Of a DNA stretch of 64,000 bases, positions 1 to 10,225 are shown piece after piece. A model generated the notes under the pieces. The model was not told where the DNA came from and searched no databases. It worked only from the letters and a program-made list of their open reading frames with translations. Source of the stretch: Oreohelix idahoensis (taxonomy: Eukaryota > Mollusca > Gastropoda > Stylommatophora > Oreohelicidae); NCBI GenBank assembly GCA_024509875.1, contig JAMPIV010012167.1, forward strand, positions 372,001-436,000. The letters run 5' to 3'. The first letter of the stretch is position 1. Each line of letters opens with the position of its first letter. Both the position numbers and the translations under genes were made by a program.

Positions 1-215
1 CCCATTAGAGCTGGGTCGGCTCAGGAGCCGTTCAGGTTATTCCAGTCCCTGGTCGGAGACACTCCTTTAAACATCTTCGCCAGGGCTCAAATTATTCCAG
101 TCCAAGTCCCGTTCGACCACACTTCTTCAAATGTTCTCATCAGGGCTCAAACCTGGATCACCCAATTGCCAGCGCAGTGGGGTAACCATTACACCAGCGC
201 AGCTCCCGCTGTAGG
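1..215 (-). repeat. tRNA-derived SINE, cut by the window edge
   Basis: On the minus strand a tRNA-like promoter is visible: an A-box-like GGTGTAATGGTTA (183-195) followed about 30 bases later by a B-box-like GGTTTGAGCCC (143-153). This order and spacing fit the RNA polymerase III promoter of tRNA-derived SINEs. The body beyond the B box contains an internal near-duplication (attattccagtcc appears twice, about 60 bases apart). The 3' end lies outside the window. Confidence 0.55.
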
Positions 216-284
216 GAAATGAATGAGAAAGTTAACATGAAACTTAATAACGATAACAATTTGTGAAGAGTGGACAGTTAATGA

Positions 285-513
285 TAACATCATTTTTTTC
301 CCCCGCTTCTTAGGGAGCATGGAGCCACCACTGCTGTGAGTCCCCCTTGCATGAAGCTTGCCTCAAGCATACAAATGCTCTCGTAGCACTGGTTTCTGTA
401 ACAATTTGTTTTACATGATGAGGCTGCCAGCCTCCTGCACAACCTCATATTACTCTCCATGCCTGAGGTAGCAGTAGTCCTATTCTTTGTCTCGTCAGAG
501 AATCCTGGGAGCT
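285..513 (+). repeat. S repeat copy 1 (SINE-like, about 230 bp)
   Basis: One of about eight copies in this window of a SINE-like repeat. Shared landmarks in order are agcatggagccaccactg, a cttgc-gaagcctg segment, tttacatgatgaggctgcc, cctcatatta, catgcctgaggtagcagtag and a pyrimidine-rich end running into CAG/TAG plus agacc. No ORF. The 3' end resembles a splice acceptor. I do not recognise a published family. Confidence 0.6.
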
Positions 514-594
514 ACTTTATGTTAATGTTAACTGTGGACAGTTGACAACACATCGAGCTAAAAACAGAGAAAAGAAAAAAGAAACAGTACTCAC

Positions 595-674
595 TTGTCG
601 ACAGTAAACATGGACAGATCATCATCATCCTTGGAAGGTTTTGTCTTGCCCTTAAGTTTCTGATCTGTCTTTTT
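595..674 (-). CDS. CEP104: CEP104 exon: acidic linker before the zinc-finger region
   Basis: Most 3' exon of the host gene in this window (80 nt, 26 codons plus 2 nt). On the minus strand the acceptor is ccatgtcag and the donor is AA|GTGAGT. It encodes a Lys-rich then Asp-rich stretch (KKTDQKLKGKTKPSKDDDD) followed by LSMFTVD. In CEP104 this linker leads straight into the first C2HC zinc finger, whose exon must lie beyond base 1. It joins in phase 0 to the exon at 5544-5606. Identification rests on its position in the exon chain more than on its own sequence. Confidence 0.72.
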
Positions 675-712
675 CTGACATGGATTTAAATTAAAGATTT
701 TTAACATAAGCA

Positions 713-1095
713 ATCGAGAACAAATGTCTTAGAAAACTCATGAACATCAGTTGGAAAGAATTCAAGACTAATCGACAAATAAGAGAAGACTCTAGGCAGA
801 AATATGTCTCCAACTATATAAGGAAAAGACGATGGTCATATATCGGTCATGTCCTACGAATGCAAAACAACAGAATACCACTACAGGCGCTCACTTGGGT
901 TCCTGAGGGTAAGAGGAAAAAAAGGAAGACCAAAAGAAACACTCAGAAGAACAATAATAAGAGAAGGAAGAACGTTGGGCCTAAATAATGTGCAAGAGCT
1001 AAGAGGAGTGGCGTCACAACGAACAACCTGGAGAGCACTGGTTTCTGCCTTATGCGCCGTGTTTGGCGCTTAAAGAATTTATTATTATTATTAAT
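713..1095 (+). mobile_element. LINE F copy 2, 5'-truncated 3' end
   Basis: This is the last 380 bases of an RTE-like LINE, nearly identical to 60968-61346 of the larger copy F1 at the other end of the window. It encodes the C-terminal tail after the reverse transcriptase (RRWSYIGHVLRM then a basic EGKRKKRKTKR segment) and ends in a short (TTA)n tail, as RTE-type elements do. The 5' junction lies only about 38 nt from the CEP104 exon acceptor at 675. Confidence 0.85.
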
Positions 1096-1412
1096 CTGAA
1101 TGTGACATATTAAAACGAAGCATTTGAAATCTGAGATATTAGAAAGAACTATGTATACCAGAAGTAAGATATCCTTTTCAAATATTTAAACTGCACACTA
1201 ACTAGAAATTATACTATCAAACTGAAATCTTTCTCTTCTTTCTTAATCAAAGCCTTTTCTTCCCCCTAACAGAGTGTAGAGGTGACCCAGACTGGGTGAA
1301 CATGAATCAAATTTTAAGACAAACAGGTGATTGGCCTGTTGTGTCAAAAAGAAATCAATGTTACATATTTCAGATGAGTTGCTACCAGTACAGGCCTTCA
1401 GCATGTTCACAC

Positions 1413-1485
1413 CAAGCTATCCTATCTTACTTACTTAGTCATTCCCTTTTTACCATGAGGTGTAGAGGTTCAAGCTATCCTATCT
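1413..1485 (-). mobile_element. 43-bp LINE A 3' end with 15-bp target duplication
   Basis: The direct repeat caagctatcctatct (1413-1427 and 1471-1485) flanks 43 bp (1428-1470). The insert reverse-complements to the extreme 3' end of LINE A: cctctacacctca, then gactaagtaagta. This is an extremely 5'-truncated retrotransposition event into the LINE B1 region. Confidence 0.85.
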
Positions 1486-2590
1486 CCTGCCATTATTCAA
1501 AGTTTTCCATGTCTTTATTGTCCCTTGTAAGTCCATCTCCAGTTTCCCACTCCATGAGCTCTTTTGGCCTCCATCTATTTCCTTTGCCCTTGGAATTTCA
1601 CGGCAAGAACTGCCTTGTAATGCTATCAACTGTTTTTTTTTCTCATTGTGTAACCTGTCAAACATCAATGTCATTTTCTCACCCCTTGTTCCACTGGCAT
1701 ATTTTTGATTCTTTCCACCAGTTCCAGGTCGATAATTTGTATACAGCTTCAATCCTTCTATTCTACACAAGCCCCCTATTTATGAAAGTCTGTAACATCT
1801 TGGTTGCTGTTATTGTTCTTCTCCATGTTTCACAGCTATACAACAGGATTGCCTTCACATCTGAGTTGGAGATTCTGAATTTGGTGTTGGGCGTTATTTC
1901 TTTAAACTGCCATATATTTCCCAATCCAGTGAAAGCTCCTCTTGCTTTTTGTATAAATGTTTAAACACATAAAGAAGGGAAACCCGAGGCCTGTAAACAG
2001 TAAATAAATATTACATACACATAAAGGTATGTTTTCAGGCACTCTTTACTTTTTTATTTCTCATGAGTGCCTGAAAACATACCTTTATGTGTAAGTGTAA
2101 TATTTATTTATTGCTTTTTGTATTCTTATTTTGATATCACTGTCCACTCCTCCAACTCTGTCTATGTTGCTGCCAATAAATGAGTTCACACCTTGTAGGG
2201 ATGTTTCTCCTATTTTAATCTGGCTATCATTTGTCGCATCACATTTATGCTCGTAATCTTTGTCTTTTCTCTGTGTATTTTCAGACCCAATAGCTGGGAC
2301 CTCTCATCAAGTGCTATCATTCTGTCTTGCACCTGGTTACCTTTGTGGGACAGAAGAGCCTGGTCATTAGCAAAATCATCTAGCTACTTCATCAGAGTCC
2401 ACTATTTCTATTTCTGATGGATGTTATTGTTTTCACAATCCAATCCATACAAAAAGAAATGGTGACAAGAGATCTGCCTGCCACATTCCAGTTTTTATGT
2501 TAAATGGTTCTGTAAGTTGTTCATGAAGAATTCTGCATTTCAGGTCTTCATATATTTTGCTTACAGTTTCCATAGTTTGGATTTATACTA
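1486..2590 (-). mobile_element. LINE B copy 1, decayed reverse transcriptase region
   Basis: On the minus strand this is an RTE-like LINE copy with many frameshifts and stops. It aligns by eye with LINE B2 (2795-3470) across the C-terminal tail, then extends further upstream into RT palm sequence; a degenerate relic of the YADD region can be read near 2360-2390 on the minus strand. It is interrupted at 1955-2110 by a small insertion with a clean target duplication. Confidence 0.75.
1955..2110. mobile_element. 156-bp hairpin element inserted in LINE B1
   Basis: The 13-bp direct repeat ttgctttttgtat occurs at 1942-1954 and 2111-2123. In the uninterrupted LINE B2 copy (3303-3315) the same sequence occurs once and runs straight on, so this is a real insertion site. 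The insert holds a near-perfect inverted repeat: arm 2001-2044 pairs with arm 2065-2110 across a 20-nt loop, with one 2-nt indel. No ORF. The long target duplication suggests LINE-machinery insertion rather than a cut-and-paste MITE. Confidence 0.85.
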
Positions 2591-2794
2591 GTCTTGCGAT
2601 GACTGAGTTTCAAGCTGAGAAGACAAAATCAAAATGTGCAGAGACACTGCTTCAGAGATAATTGTGAATGAACTGGGGGAAAGAAAAGATATTAAAAAGA
2701 AGCTTAACAGGAAAGCTGTATGGAGATGACAAGTAAATCTGAAAAGTCAGTGAAATAAGAATTGAAGCATTTGAACTCTGATCAATCAATACCC

Positions 2795-3470
2795 TTTAGC
2801 TCCCCAAGGAGCATAGGCTTTCAACAAACACATGCCAAGTCTTCCTGTCACATGCCATCCGCTAATTCTTTCCATGTTTTCCTATTCATTTTCACCTCTG
2901 TATCCAGTTCTCTTCTCCATGTGTTTTTTGGTCTACCTCTGCCTCTCTTTCCCTGTGGATTCCAGAACAAGGACTGCCTTGTAATGCTATCAACAGGTTT
3001 CCTCAATGTGTGTCCTATCCATCGCCAGTGTCTTCTTCTCAACTCTTGTTCCACTGGGACTTGTCTGGTTCTTGTCATCAGTTCCACATTTGTGACTTTA
3101 TCATACCATTTCAATCCTTCCATGCTATGCAAGCACCTGTTTATGAAAGTCTGTAGCTTTTTGGTTGTTACTTTTGTTGTTCTCCATGTTTCTGAGCCAT
3201 ACAATAGGACTGACTTGACATTTGAGTTAAAGATTCTTATTTTCGTGTTGGACTTGATTTCTCTTGATCTCCATATATTTCCCAATGCAATGAAAGCTCC
3301 TCTTGCTTTTTGTATTCTTATTTTCATATTACTGTCTGTCCCTCCAACTTTGTCTATATTACTGCCAAGAAATGTGTACAATTCTACATCTTTTAGCGGT
3401 GTTTCTTCAAGTTCAACCTTGTTATCATTTCTTGCATTTATTCTCATAATCTTTGTCTTTTTCCTGTGAT
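2795..3470 (-). mobile_element. LINE B copy 2, C-terminal part of RT ORF
   Basis: The minus strand carries an open frame of 199 codons (3447-2848) from the end of the RT domain into the family's C-terminal tail: FLGSNIDKVGG, LLYGSETWR, then RRRHWRWIGHTLRKPVDSI, QGKRGRGRPKNTWRREL. The tail is typical of RTE-like LINEs common in invertebrates. The copy is 5'-truncated near 3470. It is the best local reference for the source sequence of two minisatellites (6.5-13.3 kb and 3.95-4.17 kb). Confidence 0.85.
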
Positions 3471-3700
3471 AGAATTCCGATGCTGTAGACTAATACTCAG
3501 ATATTGTGGAAAGAATAAACGAATAAAAATCGTGTGGGAAAAACACAACATGGCACAAAAAACAACAAAGAACTATGACTATAAGAAGAGACATGATGGT
3601 AAGGAAGTGTAATAAGACGGGAAATGCAATCTTTCTAGTTTTTACATAAGAACAAAATAGAAATTTAGAGCAGAAAAAAAGGTATAAAATATAGTATAAC

Positions 3701-4157
3701 CGTGACTGGACACACACTGAGGAAACCTGTTGATACAGGGCAATATTTGTTCTGGAATCCTAAGGACAAGAGAAGAAGAGACATGGAGAAGAGAAGTACA
3801 GACAGATGGAAAAACACACAGAGAAGAGAAGTACTGGACACACATGAGGAAACCTGTTGGGAGAACGAACGAACGAAACGAACGAACGAAACGATTTGTT
3901 CATGACTGTTTCTGGAATCCTAAGGACAAGAGAAGAAGAGACATGGAGAAGAGAAGTACAGACAGATGGAAAAACACACGGAGAAGAGAAGTACAGACAG
4001 ACTGAAAAACACATGGAGAAGAGAAGAACAGACAGACGGAAAAACACATGGAGAAGAGAAGTACAGACAGACGGAAAAACACATGGAGAAGAGAAGTACA
4101 GACAGACGGAAAACCACATGGAGAAGAAAAGTACAGACAGACGGAAAAACACATGGA
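3701..4157 (+). mobile_element. LINE B copy 3 with internal 35-bp expansion
   Basis: The plus strand encodes the LINE B tail (TGHTLRKPVDTG, FWNPKDKRRRD) and then repeats the segment corresponding to RPKNTWRREL. The same block restarts at about 3905 after a (GAAC)n interruption, so the copy has been partly duplicated as well as tandemly expanded. Confidence 0.75.
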
Positions 4158-4165
4158 GAACGAAC
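3955..4165 (+). repeat. 35-bp minisatellite derived from LINE B tail
   Basis: About six tandem units with a 35-bp period; each contains acagacagacggaaaaacac followed by atggagaagagaagt. The atggagaagagaa part equals the codons for the TWRRE motif of LINE B2 on its coding strand. Open frames across it in both directions (TDRRKNTWRREVQ; FRLSVLLFSMC) are repeat artefacts. Confidence 0.85.
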
Positions 4166-4300
4166 GAACGAACGAACGAACGAACGAACTTTATTTTCAA
4201 AGGGTTGAGAATTGGGCACGCAGGCCCGTCTGACATTCTGCCCTTCCTTTCTCTCACCTTTCATACTGAATTCATTTATTCTCATATGCATTTTTGTCAA
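4158..4300 (-). repeat. T repeat copy 1 with (GAAC)n tail
   Basis: The block aactttattttcaaagggt, tgagaattgggcacgcaggc, ccgtctgacattctgccc occurs three times in this 1-kb stretch, always preceded on the plus strand by (GAAC)n. Read on the minus strand it ends ttgaaaataaagtt(cgtt)n, like the 3' end and microsatellite tail of a SINE or truncated LINE. Family not recognised. Confidence 0.6.
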
Positions 4301-4383
4301 ATTTTTCCGTTGTAAAGATAGAATTAACATTAATTACTTTATAGATGACATAACTGTAGAAAAGTACATACACATTATCAGAG

Positions 4384-4807
<424 letters not shown>

Positions 4808-4811
4808 TAAA

Positions 4812-4918
4812 ACGAACGAACGAGAACTTTATTTTCAAAGGGTTAAGAATTGGGACGAATTCTGTACATGTATACATCCTTTCATCCTCACATTTACTTT
4901 AAGCATTATTAAGGCATT
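4812..4918 (-). repeat. T repeat copy 2
   Basis: Second copy of the T block (aactttattttcaaagggt, then taagaattggg), preceded by a short (AACG)n. Shorter and more diverged than the other two. It sits between two GATA tracts. Confidence 0.55.
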
Positions 4919-4972
4919 TATAGATAGATAGATAGATAGATAGATAATTAGATAGATAGATAGATAGATAAT

Positions 4973-5004
<32 letters not shown>
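4919..5004. repeat. (GATA)n microsatellite, second tract
   Basis: About 85 bp of GATA repeats with two interruptions, directly upstream of a short GAACGAACG run and T repeat copy 3. Confidence 0.95.
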
Positions 5005-5006
5005 CA

Positions 5007-5250
5007 GACAGAACGAACGAAAAACTTTATTTTCAAAGGGTTGAGAATTGGGCACGCAGGCCCGTCTGACATTCTGCCCTTCCTTTCTCTCTTCTTCCAT
5101 AGTTAATCTATTTATTCTCACACGTATCCTAAATGTTACTTAAATAATAAAATAACAAGAAAGTACAATAAAATAAAATCCCAACATTGTAACAGAACAA
5201 TAACAGTTACACAAATTTACAGATGCGTATCATAATTTATACTAAACAGG
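5007..5250 (-). repeat. T repeat copy 3
   Basis: Third T copy, very similar to copy 1 over its first 70 bases (aactttattttcaaagggt to ttcctttctctc), then AT-rich with tttattctcaca as in copy 1. The recurrent order GATA, GAAC, T suggests the microsatellites grew from the tail of this element. Confidence 0.6.
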
Positions 5251-5286
5251 ACAAAATTAACTTTAAAACCTACATATGATGTTATG

Positions 5287-5358
5287 TAATAATAATAATA
5301 ATAATAATAGCCCCTTCAGTCATAACTGACTATGGGAATGCGCCCCTGAGGTGACAGC
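5287..5358 (-). mobile_element. LINE D 3' end, very short insertion
   Basis: The stretch cagtcataactgactatggg, aatgcgcccctgaggtgaca matches the 3' end of LINE D1 at 44035-44072 (minus strand). On the minus strand it ends in an (ATT)n tail (5287-5309). I could not define a clean target duplication. Confidence 0.65.
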
Positions 5359-5394
5359 GTAATTATTTAAGAGAAGAGAAGAAGAGAAGAAATA

Positions 5395-5515
5395 AACATG
5401 ATACAAAAGACACGCAAAGACCTTGAGCTGACGGCACCGAACAGGAAGACTTGGCATGCGCTTGTTGAAGGCCTATGCTCCTCGGGGAGCTAAATCATAT
5501 TAACTGATTGACTGA
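5395..5515 (+). mobile_element. LINE B copy 4, terminal 3' end
   Basis: Contains aggaagacttggcatg, gttgaaggcctatgctcct and ggggagctaaa, matching the terminal part of LINE B2 read on its coding strand (about 2850-2795). It ends with the attaactgattgactgata tail seen at other LINE B ends. Confidence 0.7.
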
Positions 5516-5543
5516 TACAAAATAATCAATAATGAAGGATTAC

Positions 5544-5606
5544 CTTTGCAACAGCTAGAGTAGATTTTCTTGCAGACTCATGCTTCGTAACAGAAGAATC
5601 CACAGG
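5544..5606 (-). CDS. CEP104: CEP104 exon: short linker exon
   Basis: A 63-nt (21-codon) exon on the minus strand with acceptor atctgacag and donor AAG|GTAATC. It encodes PVDSSVTKHESARKSTLAVA plus K, a Ser/Lys-rich low-complexity linker after the coiled coil. Both borders are phase 0, matching the neighbouring exons at 17535-17630 (upstream) and 595-674 (downstream). The linker is poorly conserved in the family, so support comes from splice sites, phase and order. Confidence 0.66.
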
Positions 5607-5786
5607 CTGTCAGATAAAAGTTATGGAAGAAATGTTATGAGGTGCTTAATAAGAAACCTTTATTATATTTGCTGAATTAATATATATGTCTACTGCTGGT
5701 TTTTAAAACATAACTTGTAGAAAAAAATTCCTTCATTTTGGGACCTAGGTAAAACCGGAAAACTGCCTGGGTTAAAATGAGTTAAT

Positions 5787-6125
5787 TAGATCATGAATAA
5801 TAGGGTATACAGTAAAGAATACGCCACTAGGCGTGATGGGAAACAATGGCAAAGAAAACCTATCTGCTGTTGCCCTAAGACGCCACTAGGCGTAATGGCC
5901 ACTGACTGCTTTGACGGTCTGTGGCTAAGGACAGAAGAAGAAGACAGTAAAGAATGTAGGACCAAATGCATGAACACTGGTCAAGTAGGAAGCATAGAGG
6001 TGCCTTACAGTTTACCAGTATGCTGAGTTCAAAGAGCACTGTCAGACCTTAGTGCACATGCTAGGGGTTATTAACAAAGCGCCATGCCTCACAGCCTTAT
6101 AACAGGACGGTCTCGACTCTTGAGT
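5787..6125 (+). repeat. U repeat copy 1, split by a LINE E 3' end
   Basis: The sequence around the insertion (gaataatagggtatacagta; gcatgaacactggtcaagta; gtctgacagtgctctttg read in reverse) is matched by the inverted copy at 19085-19250. That copy has the uninterrupted target site. Family unknown; no ORF. Confidence 0.6.
5809..5955 (+). mobile_element. 123-bp LINE E 3' end with 12-bp target duplication
   Basis: The direct repeat acagtaaagaat (5809-5820 and 5944-5955) flanks 123 bp ending in cactgactgctttgacggtc, then ggctaagga and (GAA)n. This matches the 3' terminus of LINE E (28855-28960, reverse). An acgccactaggcgt segment is present twice, so the insert carries an internal partial duplication. 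Confidence 0.85.
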
Positions 6126-6555
6126 ACAGATTATAAAGTAGACTACAGATACAAGGAGTACTTTTATTTTGTGAACTCTGAAAGAAAACAAAAAATCTGT
6201 ATCTCTAATTAATCCACACAACAATAAGTAAGAACACAAAACAAGAGATTGGACAAACTAAAATAAAAAAATCGTAGTCAGTGTTCTTTTTCTTCATCAC
6301 CCATCAGCTACCCAAGGAACATAACTTATGCCAAGTCTTCCTGTTCTGTGCTCTCAGCTCAAGGTCTTTCTGTGTCTTCTCCAACCCCTTCATGTCTGTA
6401 TTATAGTTCTCTTTTCCATGTGTTCCTTGATTTCTCTCTACCATTCTTACCCCGGAGATTCCTTAATAAGGACTGCATGGTAATGCTATCAACAGGTTTC
6501 CTCAATGTGTGTCCTACCCATCTCCAATGTCTTCTTCTCATCTCTTGGTTCACTG

Positions 6556-7104
6556 ACACTTGTCTGGTCCTAGTCATCAGTTCCACATTAGTGATCTTGT
6601 CTGGTCATAGTCATCAGTTCCACATTAGTGATCTTATCTGGTCCTAGTCATCAGTTCCACATTAGTGATCTTGTCTGGTCCTAGTCATCAGTTCCACATT
6701 AGTGATCTTGTCTGGTCCTAGTCATCAGTTCCACATTAGTGATCTTGTCTGGTTCTAGTCATCAGTTCCACATTAGTGATCTTGTCTGGTCCTAGTCATC
6801 AGTTCCACATTAGTGATCTTGTCTGGTCCTAGTCATCAGTTCCACATTAGTGATCTTGTCTGGTTCTAGTCATCAGTTCCACATTAGTGATCTTGTCTGG
6901 TCCTAGTCATCAGTTCCACATTAGTGATCTTGTCTGGTTCTAGTCATCAGTTCCACATTAGTGATCTTGTCTGGTCCTAGCCATCAGTTCCATATTAGTG
7001 ATCTTGTCTGGTCATAGTCATCAGTTCCACATTAGTGATCTTGTCTGGTTCTAGTCATCAGTTCCACATTAGTGATTTTGTCTGGTTCTAGTCATCAGTT
7101 CCAC
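6556..7104. repeat. 37-bp LINE B-derived minisatellite, left block
   Basis: About 15 tandem units, period 37 bp; each reads gatcttgtctggttctagtc then atcagttccacattagt. The unit is the LINE B2 segment at about 3058-3095, which encodes NVELMTRTRQ on the minus strand. Position variants ggtccta, ggtcata and ggttcta distinguish units. Continues after the hAT insertion. Confidence 0.97.
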
Positions 7105-7880
7105 CATACCTGTCAACCTGTACGAATTTGTCGTACAATGTACGGATTTTTGATACTTTTAGCAGTGTACGGCCGTACAGACTCGTTGTACGGATTTTTC
7201 TCCCCGCCAAAAAAAAAAAAATTTTTTTTTTTAAATTCTAAAAATATTTTCCAACCCAAGTTTTTTAAAATTTTAAATCAGAAAATATTTTCTAGCCCAG
7301 GTTTTTATTTAACCATTTTTTTTTTATTTTTAATTCCGGGAATCTCGGCGTCCGTTTTTAAACTGAGGTCTCTCCCAGCAACCAATCAAATCCTTTCATT
7401 CCCAACAATTCGGCAAAAACTTTGAATTCGGCCTCAAACGCTTTTGGTTTTCAGCGTGACATGGCGTATTTTTAAAGTTACCTGTTATCAACGACCACGT
7501 TTGCTTGCCACCACACTTCGACGCCATTTCGTTTAAAAAAGCTAAGTACTTATAACTTGGTTAAATATTGCTGTTGTTTTGCTTTGTTGCAATTTAATCG
7601 CTGTCTTAATCTTTCCAGTTATATCTTGCCCTTCAATATATTTCCGTTAAATTGTCATAATATTCTGTGTAGGCCCTACATAACTAGAAAAAAAAAAAAA
7701 GTTTGTTTGCGTTGAGTAGGCCTACTTTATTCCAGCACTCAAGATTAGCTGCTTTATTTTTTAATAAAGTGGCAATCTGTTATCACTTTAAGCTACCAAC
7801 TCGTAAATAATAATTTTGTAAATTTTTGGTGGTACGTTTTTTCTTCCTAGATTTGATATTCTGTTCATAATTTTGTTTAT

Positions 7881-7917
<37 letters not shown>

Positions 7918-10225
7918 AGCCGTTTGCTTTGTTCGTAGTATTTTTTAATCATTCTCTTCGTCTACAAAGATTATTAGTTGAAATATTTCATCCACTGAAT
8001 GATGGCTGAGCCTAATTCAAAGAAACAAAAGCTTGCAGGTAGTAAGTTTCAGGTCGAATGGGTTAAACTCTTCCCTGGCATTGTAGATGCATCCAAGTTA
8101 GGATCAACCCATGCTTTTTGTAGATTATGCAGCAAAGATATTAAAGTAGTAGCTTCAGGATTATATGATCTGAAAGTACATTTTAAATCGAAATTGCATG
8201 AACAAATGTTTGCAATGAAGAAGGGAGCATCTATTAAGACCTTTTTTGCTCAGCCAAAGCAGGAAGAGGGTGGCATTATAAGGGCTGAAGTTTTATTTGC
8301 CAATTTCATTGCCCAGCATAACTTAACTGCATCTGTTGCTGATCACTTTTGTGACTTGGCGCCTGTAATGTTTCCTGACAGTGATATTGCCAGAAAGTTC
8401 CAGTCGAAGAGGACAAAGACAACACTTATCATTAAAAACTGCCTGGCTCCATCTGCAACAGAACCAGTGATAAAGCTGTGCAGGGAAACACCCTTCTCAT
8501 TAATGGTTGATGAATCAAATGACAAGAAAACAGAGAAGCGGTTAGCTATTATGGTGAGAGTTTTTTGAAGAAGGATTGGGACCAAGAACGAGATTGTTGG
8601 ACATGCCTGTATGCAGTGGTGGAACCAGTGAGGCGATATTCAGTGATGTTGATAATCTGTTCACAAAATTTCATATTCCATGGAAAAATTGCATCGGCTT
8701 TGCTAGTGACAACTGCAATGTCATGGTGGGGAAATCAAACTCAGTACTTACTAGGATCAAGCAGAGGAACCCTTATGTTTTTAGTATTGGGTGCATTTGC
8801 CACCTTGCAAATTTATGTGCACAAGATGGAATTAAACAGTTGACTGTGCCAATAGAAGACCTTTTGTTAGACATGTACTATCATTTTGAGCACAGCTCAA
8901 AACGACGAAAGGCTTATAAGGAGTTCCAACTATTCACAGAAGCAGATGACCTGAATATTCTTAAACATTGTCAGACTCGCTGGCTGTCATTGCAGAAGGT
9001 AGTGGATAGAATTATTAACCAGTATACAGCTCTCTCATCTTATTTTGAAAGCCACAATGATGTTGAAAAGCCTGGCAGAGTCCAAAACATCCATAAACTT
9101 TTAAAAGCACCACTAACCCAGCTGACCCTTCGTTTTCTGAGTTTCATTCTGCCACTGTTAAATGAGTTTAATAAACTCTTTCAAACAGATGAGTCGCAGA
9201 TTGGTGGCATGATGGAGGAGATGGACAGATTGCTTAGAAAATTTTTAGTTAAATTTGTGGAGATGAAGTATGTTAAACAGGTTGTTGACTTGAGGCATAT
9301 CAAATTTAGTGATCGTGGGGTGCAGCATGATGACAGCATACTGGCAATTGGCCTCTCGAACAGAGCATTTATCGAAGAAATGGAGCTTGATAGTGGAGTA
9401 AAGAGTTCATTTTTTGAGGATGTCAGAAATTTTTACACATCAGTGGTTAAAAAAATTACTGATAAATTTCCCTTTGACAACCAGGTTCTAAAGGACTTAA
9501 AAGTGCTAGATCCAAGCACTAAAGATAATCTCAGGTATCCAAACATCTGCACATTGGCAGATGCTTTTGCCCAAGATCTTGATCAGGAAGCACTGAAAGA
9601 TGAGTTTGATGACTACTGTATGTTGTCTGATGTGTGTGTGCCTCTACTAACAGATAGTGGTCAGAAAAAGAGCTTCTGTAGCTATTGGCTGGAAGTTGTT
9701 GACCAGAAAACTAGTACTGGTGCCATCCGCTTCCCTAATTTGAAAGTCATCATTCAGCGACTGCTGATACTCCCTCACAGCAATGATGACTGCGAAAGAT
9801 CATTTTCAATGATGAAAAAAATCCACACAGACTGCAGGCGGTCCATGAATGCGGACACACTCACTTCTATTTTACAGTGTAAGATTAACATTGATACATG
9901 CTGTGCAGACTTTAAGCCCACAAATGCAATTCTGCAAAGTGCTAAAAGTGCATGTGTTGATTATAATACAAAACACTGTACATCGAAAGAACAGTGTACA
10001 TCATGATCACTTAGTTTTTTATATGTAAAGAACAGTTTGAGGCTATTAGCATTTTTTATATCACAATAATTCAAATGCTAATAGATTTGTATATGTCATT
10101 TCTCATTTTAAAACTGTATTGCGTATAATTTATTAATATATTTTTTGCGTAAGGATTTTTGGGTGTTTGTAAGGATTTTTTGGGTCCGGCGTACAGATTT
10201 TTGTCTCAGGAGGTTGACAGGTATG
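7105..10225 (+). mobile_element. hAT-superfamily DNA transposon, 3121 bp
   Basis: The terminal inverted repeats are catacctgtcaacct at 7105-7119 and its complement at 10211-10225. Flanking direct repeats are gttccac (7098-7104 and 10226-10232). Seven matching bases are seen where hAT usually makes eight; because the target is itself a tandem repeat, the exact length is uncertain. Subterminal motifs of type tacggattttt recur near both ends, as expected for transposase binding. The element carries one transposase gene broken by a single frameshift. It landed inside the 37-bp array, so it is younger than the array. Confidence 0.93.
7999..10006 (+). pseudogene. hAT transposase, one frameshift
   Basis: Cut-and-paste transposase read in two frames: 7999-8568 (189 codons) and 8576-10006 (476 codons). 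The first part has a BED-like zinc finger (C41, C44, H61, H67) and the first catalytic aspartate in SLMVDES (D171). The second part has IGFASDNCNVMVG (second catalytic Asp, D45 of that frame), a CHLANLC motif, TRWLSLQ, and the C-terminal hAT dimerisation domain (about 385-435, LLILPHSNDDCERSFSMMKK). The break is at a run of six T at 8561-8566; the frames would agree with one T fewer. Otherwise the reading frame is clean, so the element is recent. A sequencing error at the homopolymer is possible. Confidence 0.92.

Noticed and set aside
1296..3469. Plus-strand ORFs at 1296-1964 and 2762-3469
   Set aside because: Antisense to decayed LINE B reverse transcriptase; the minus strand carries the recognisable protein.
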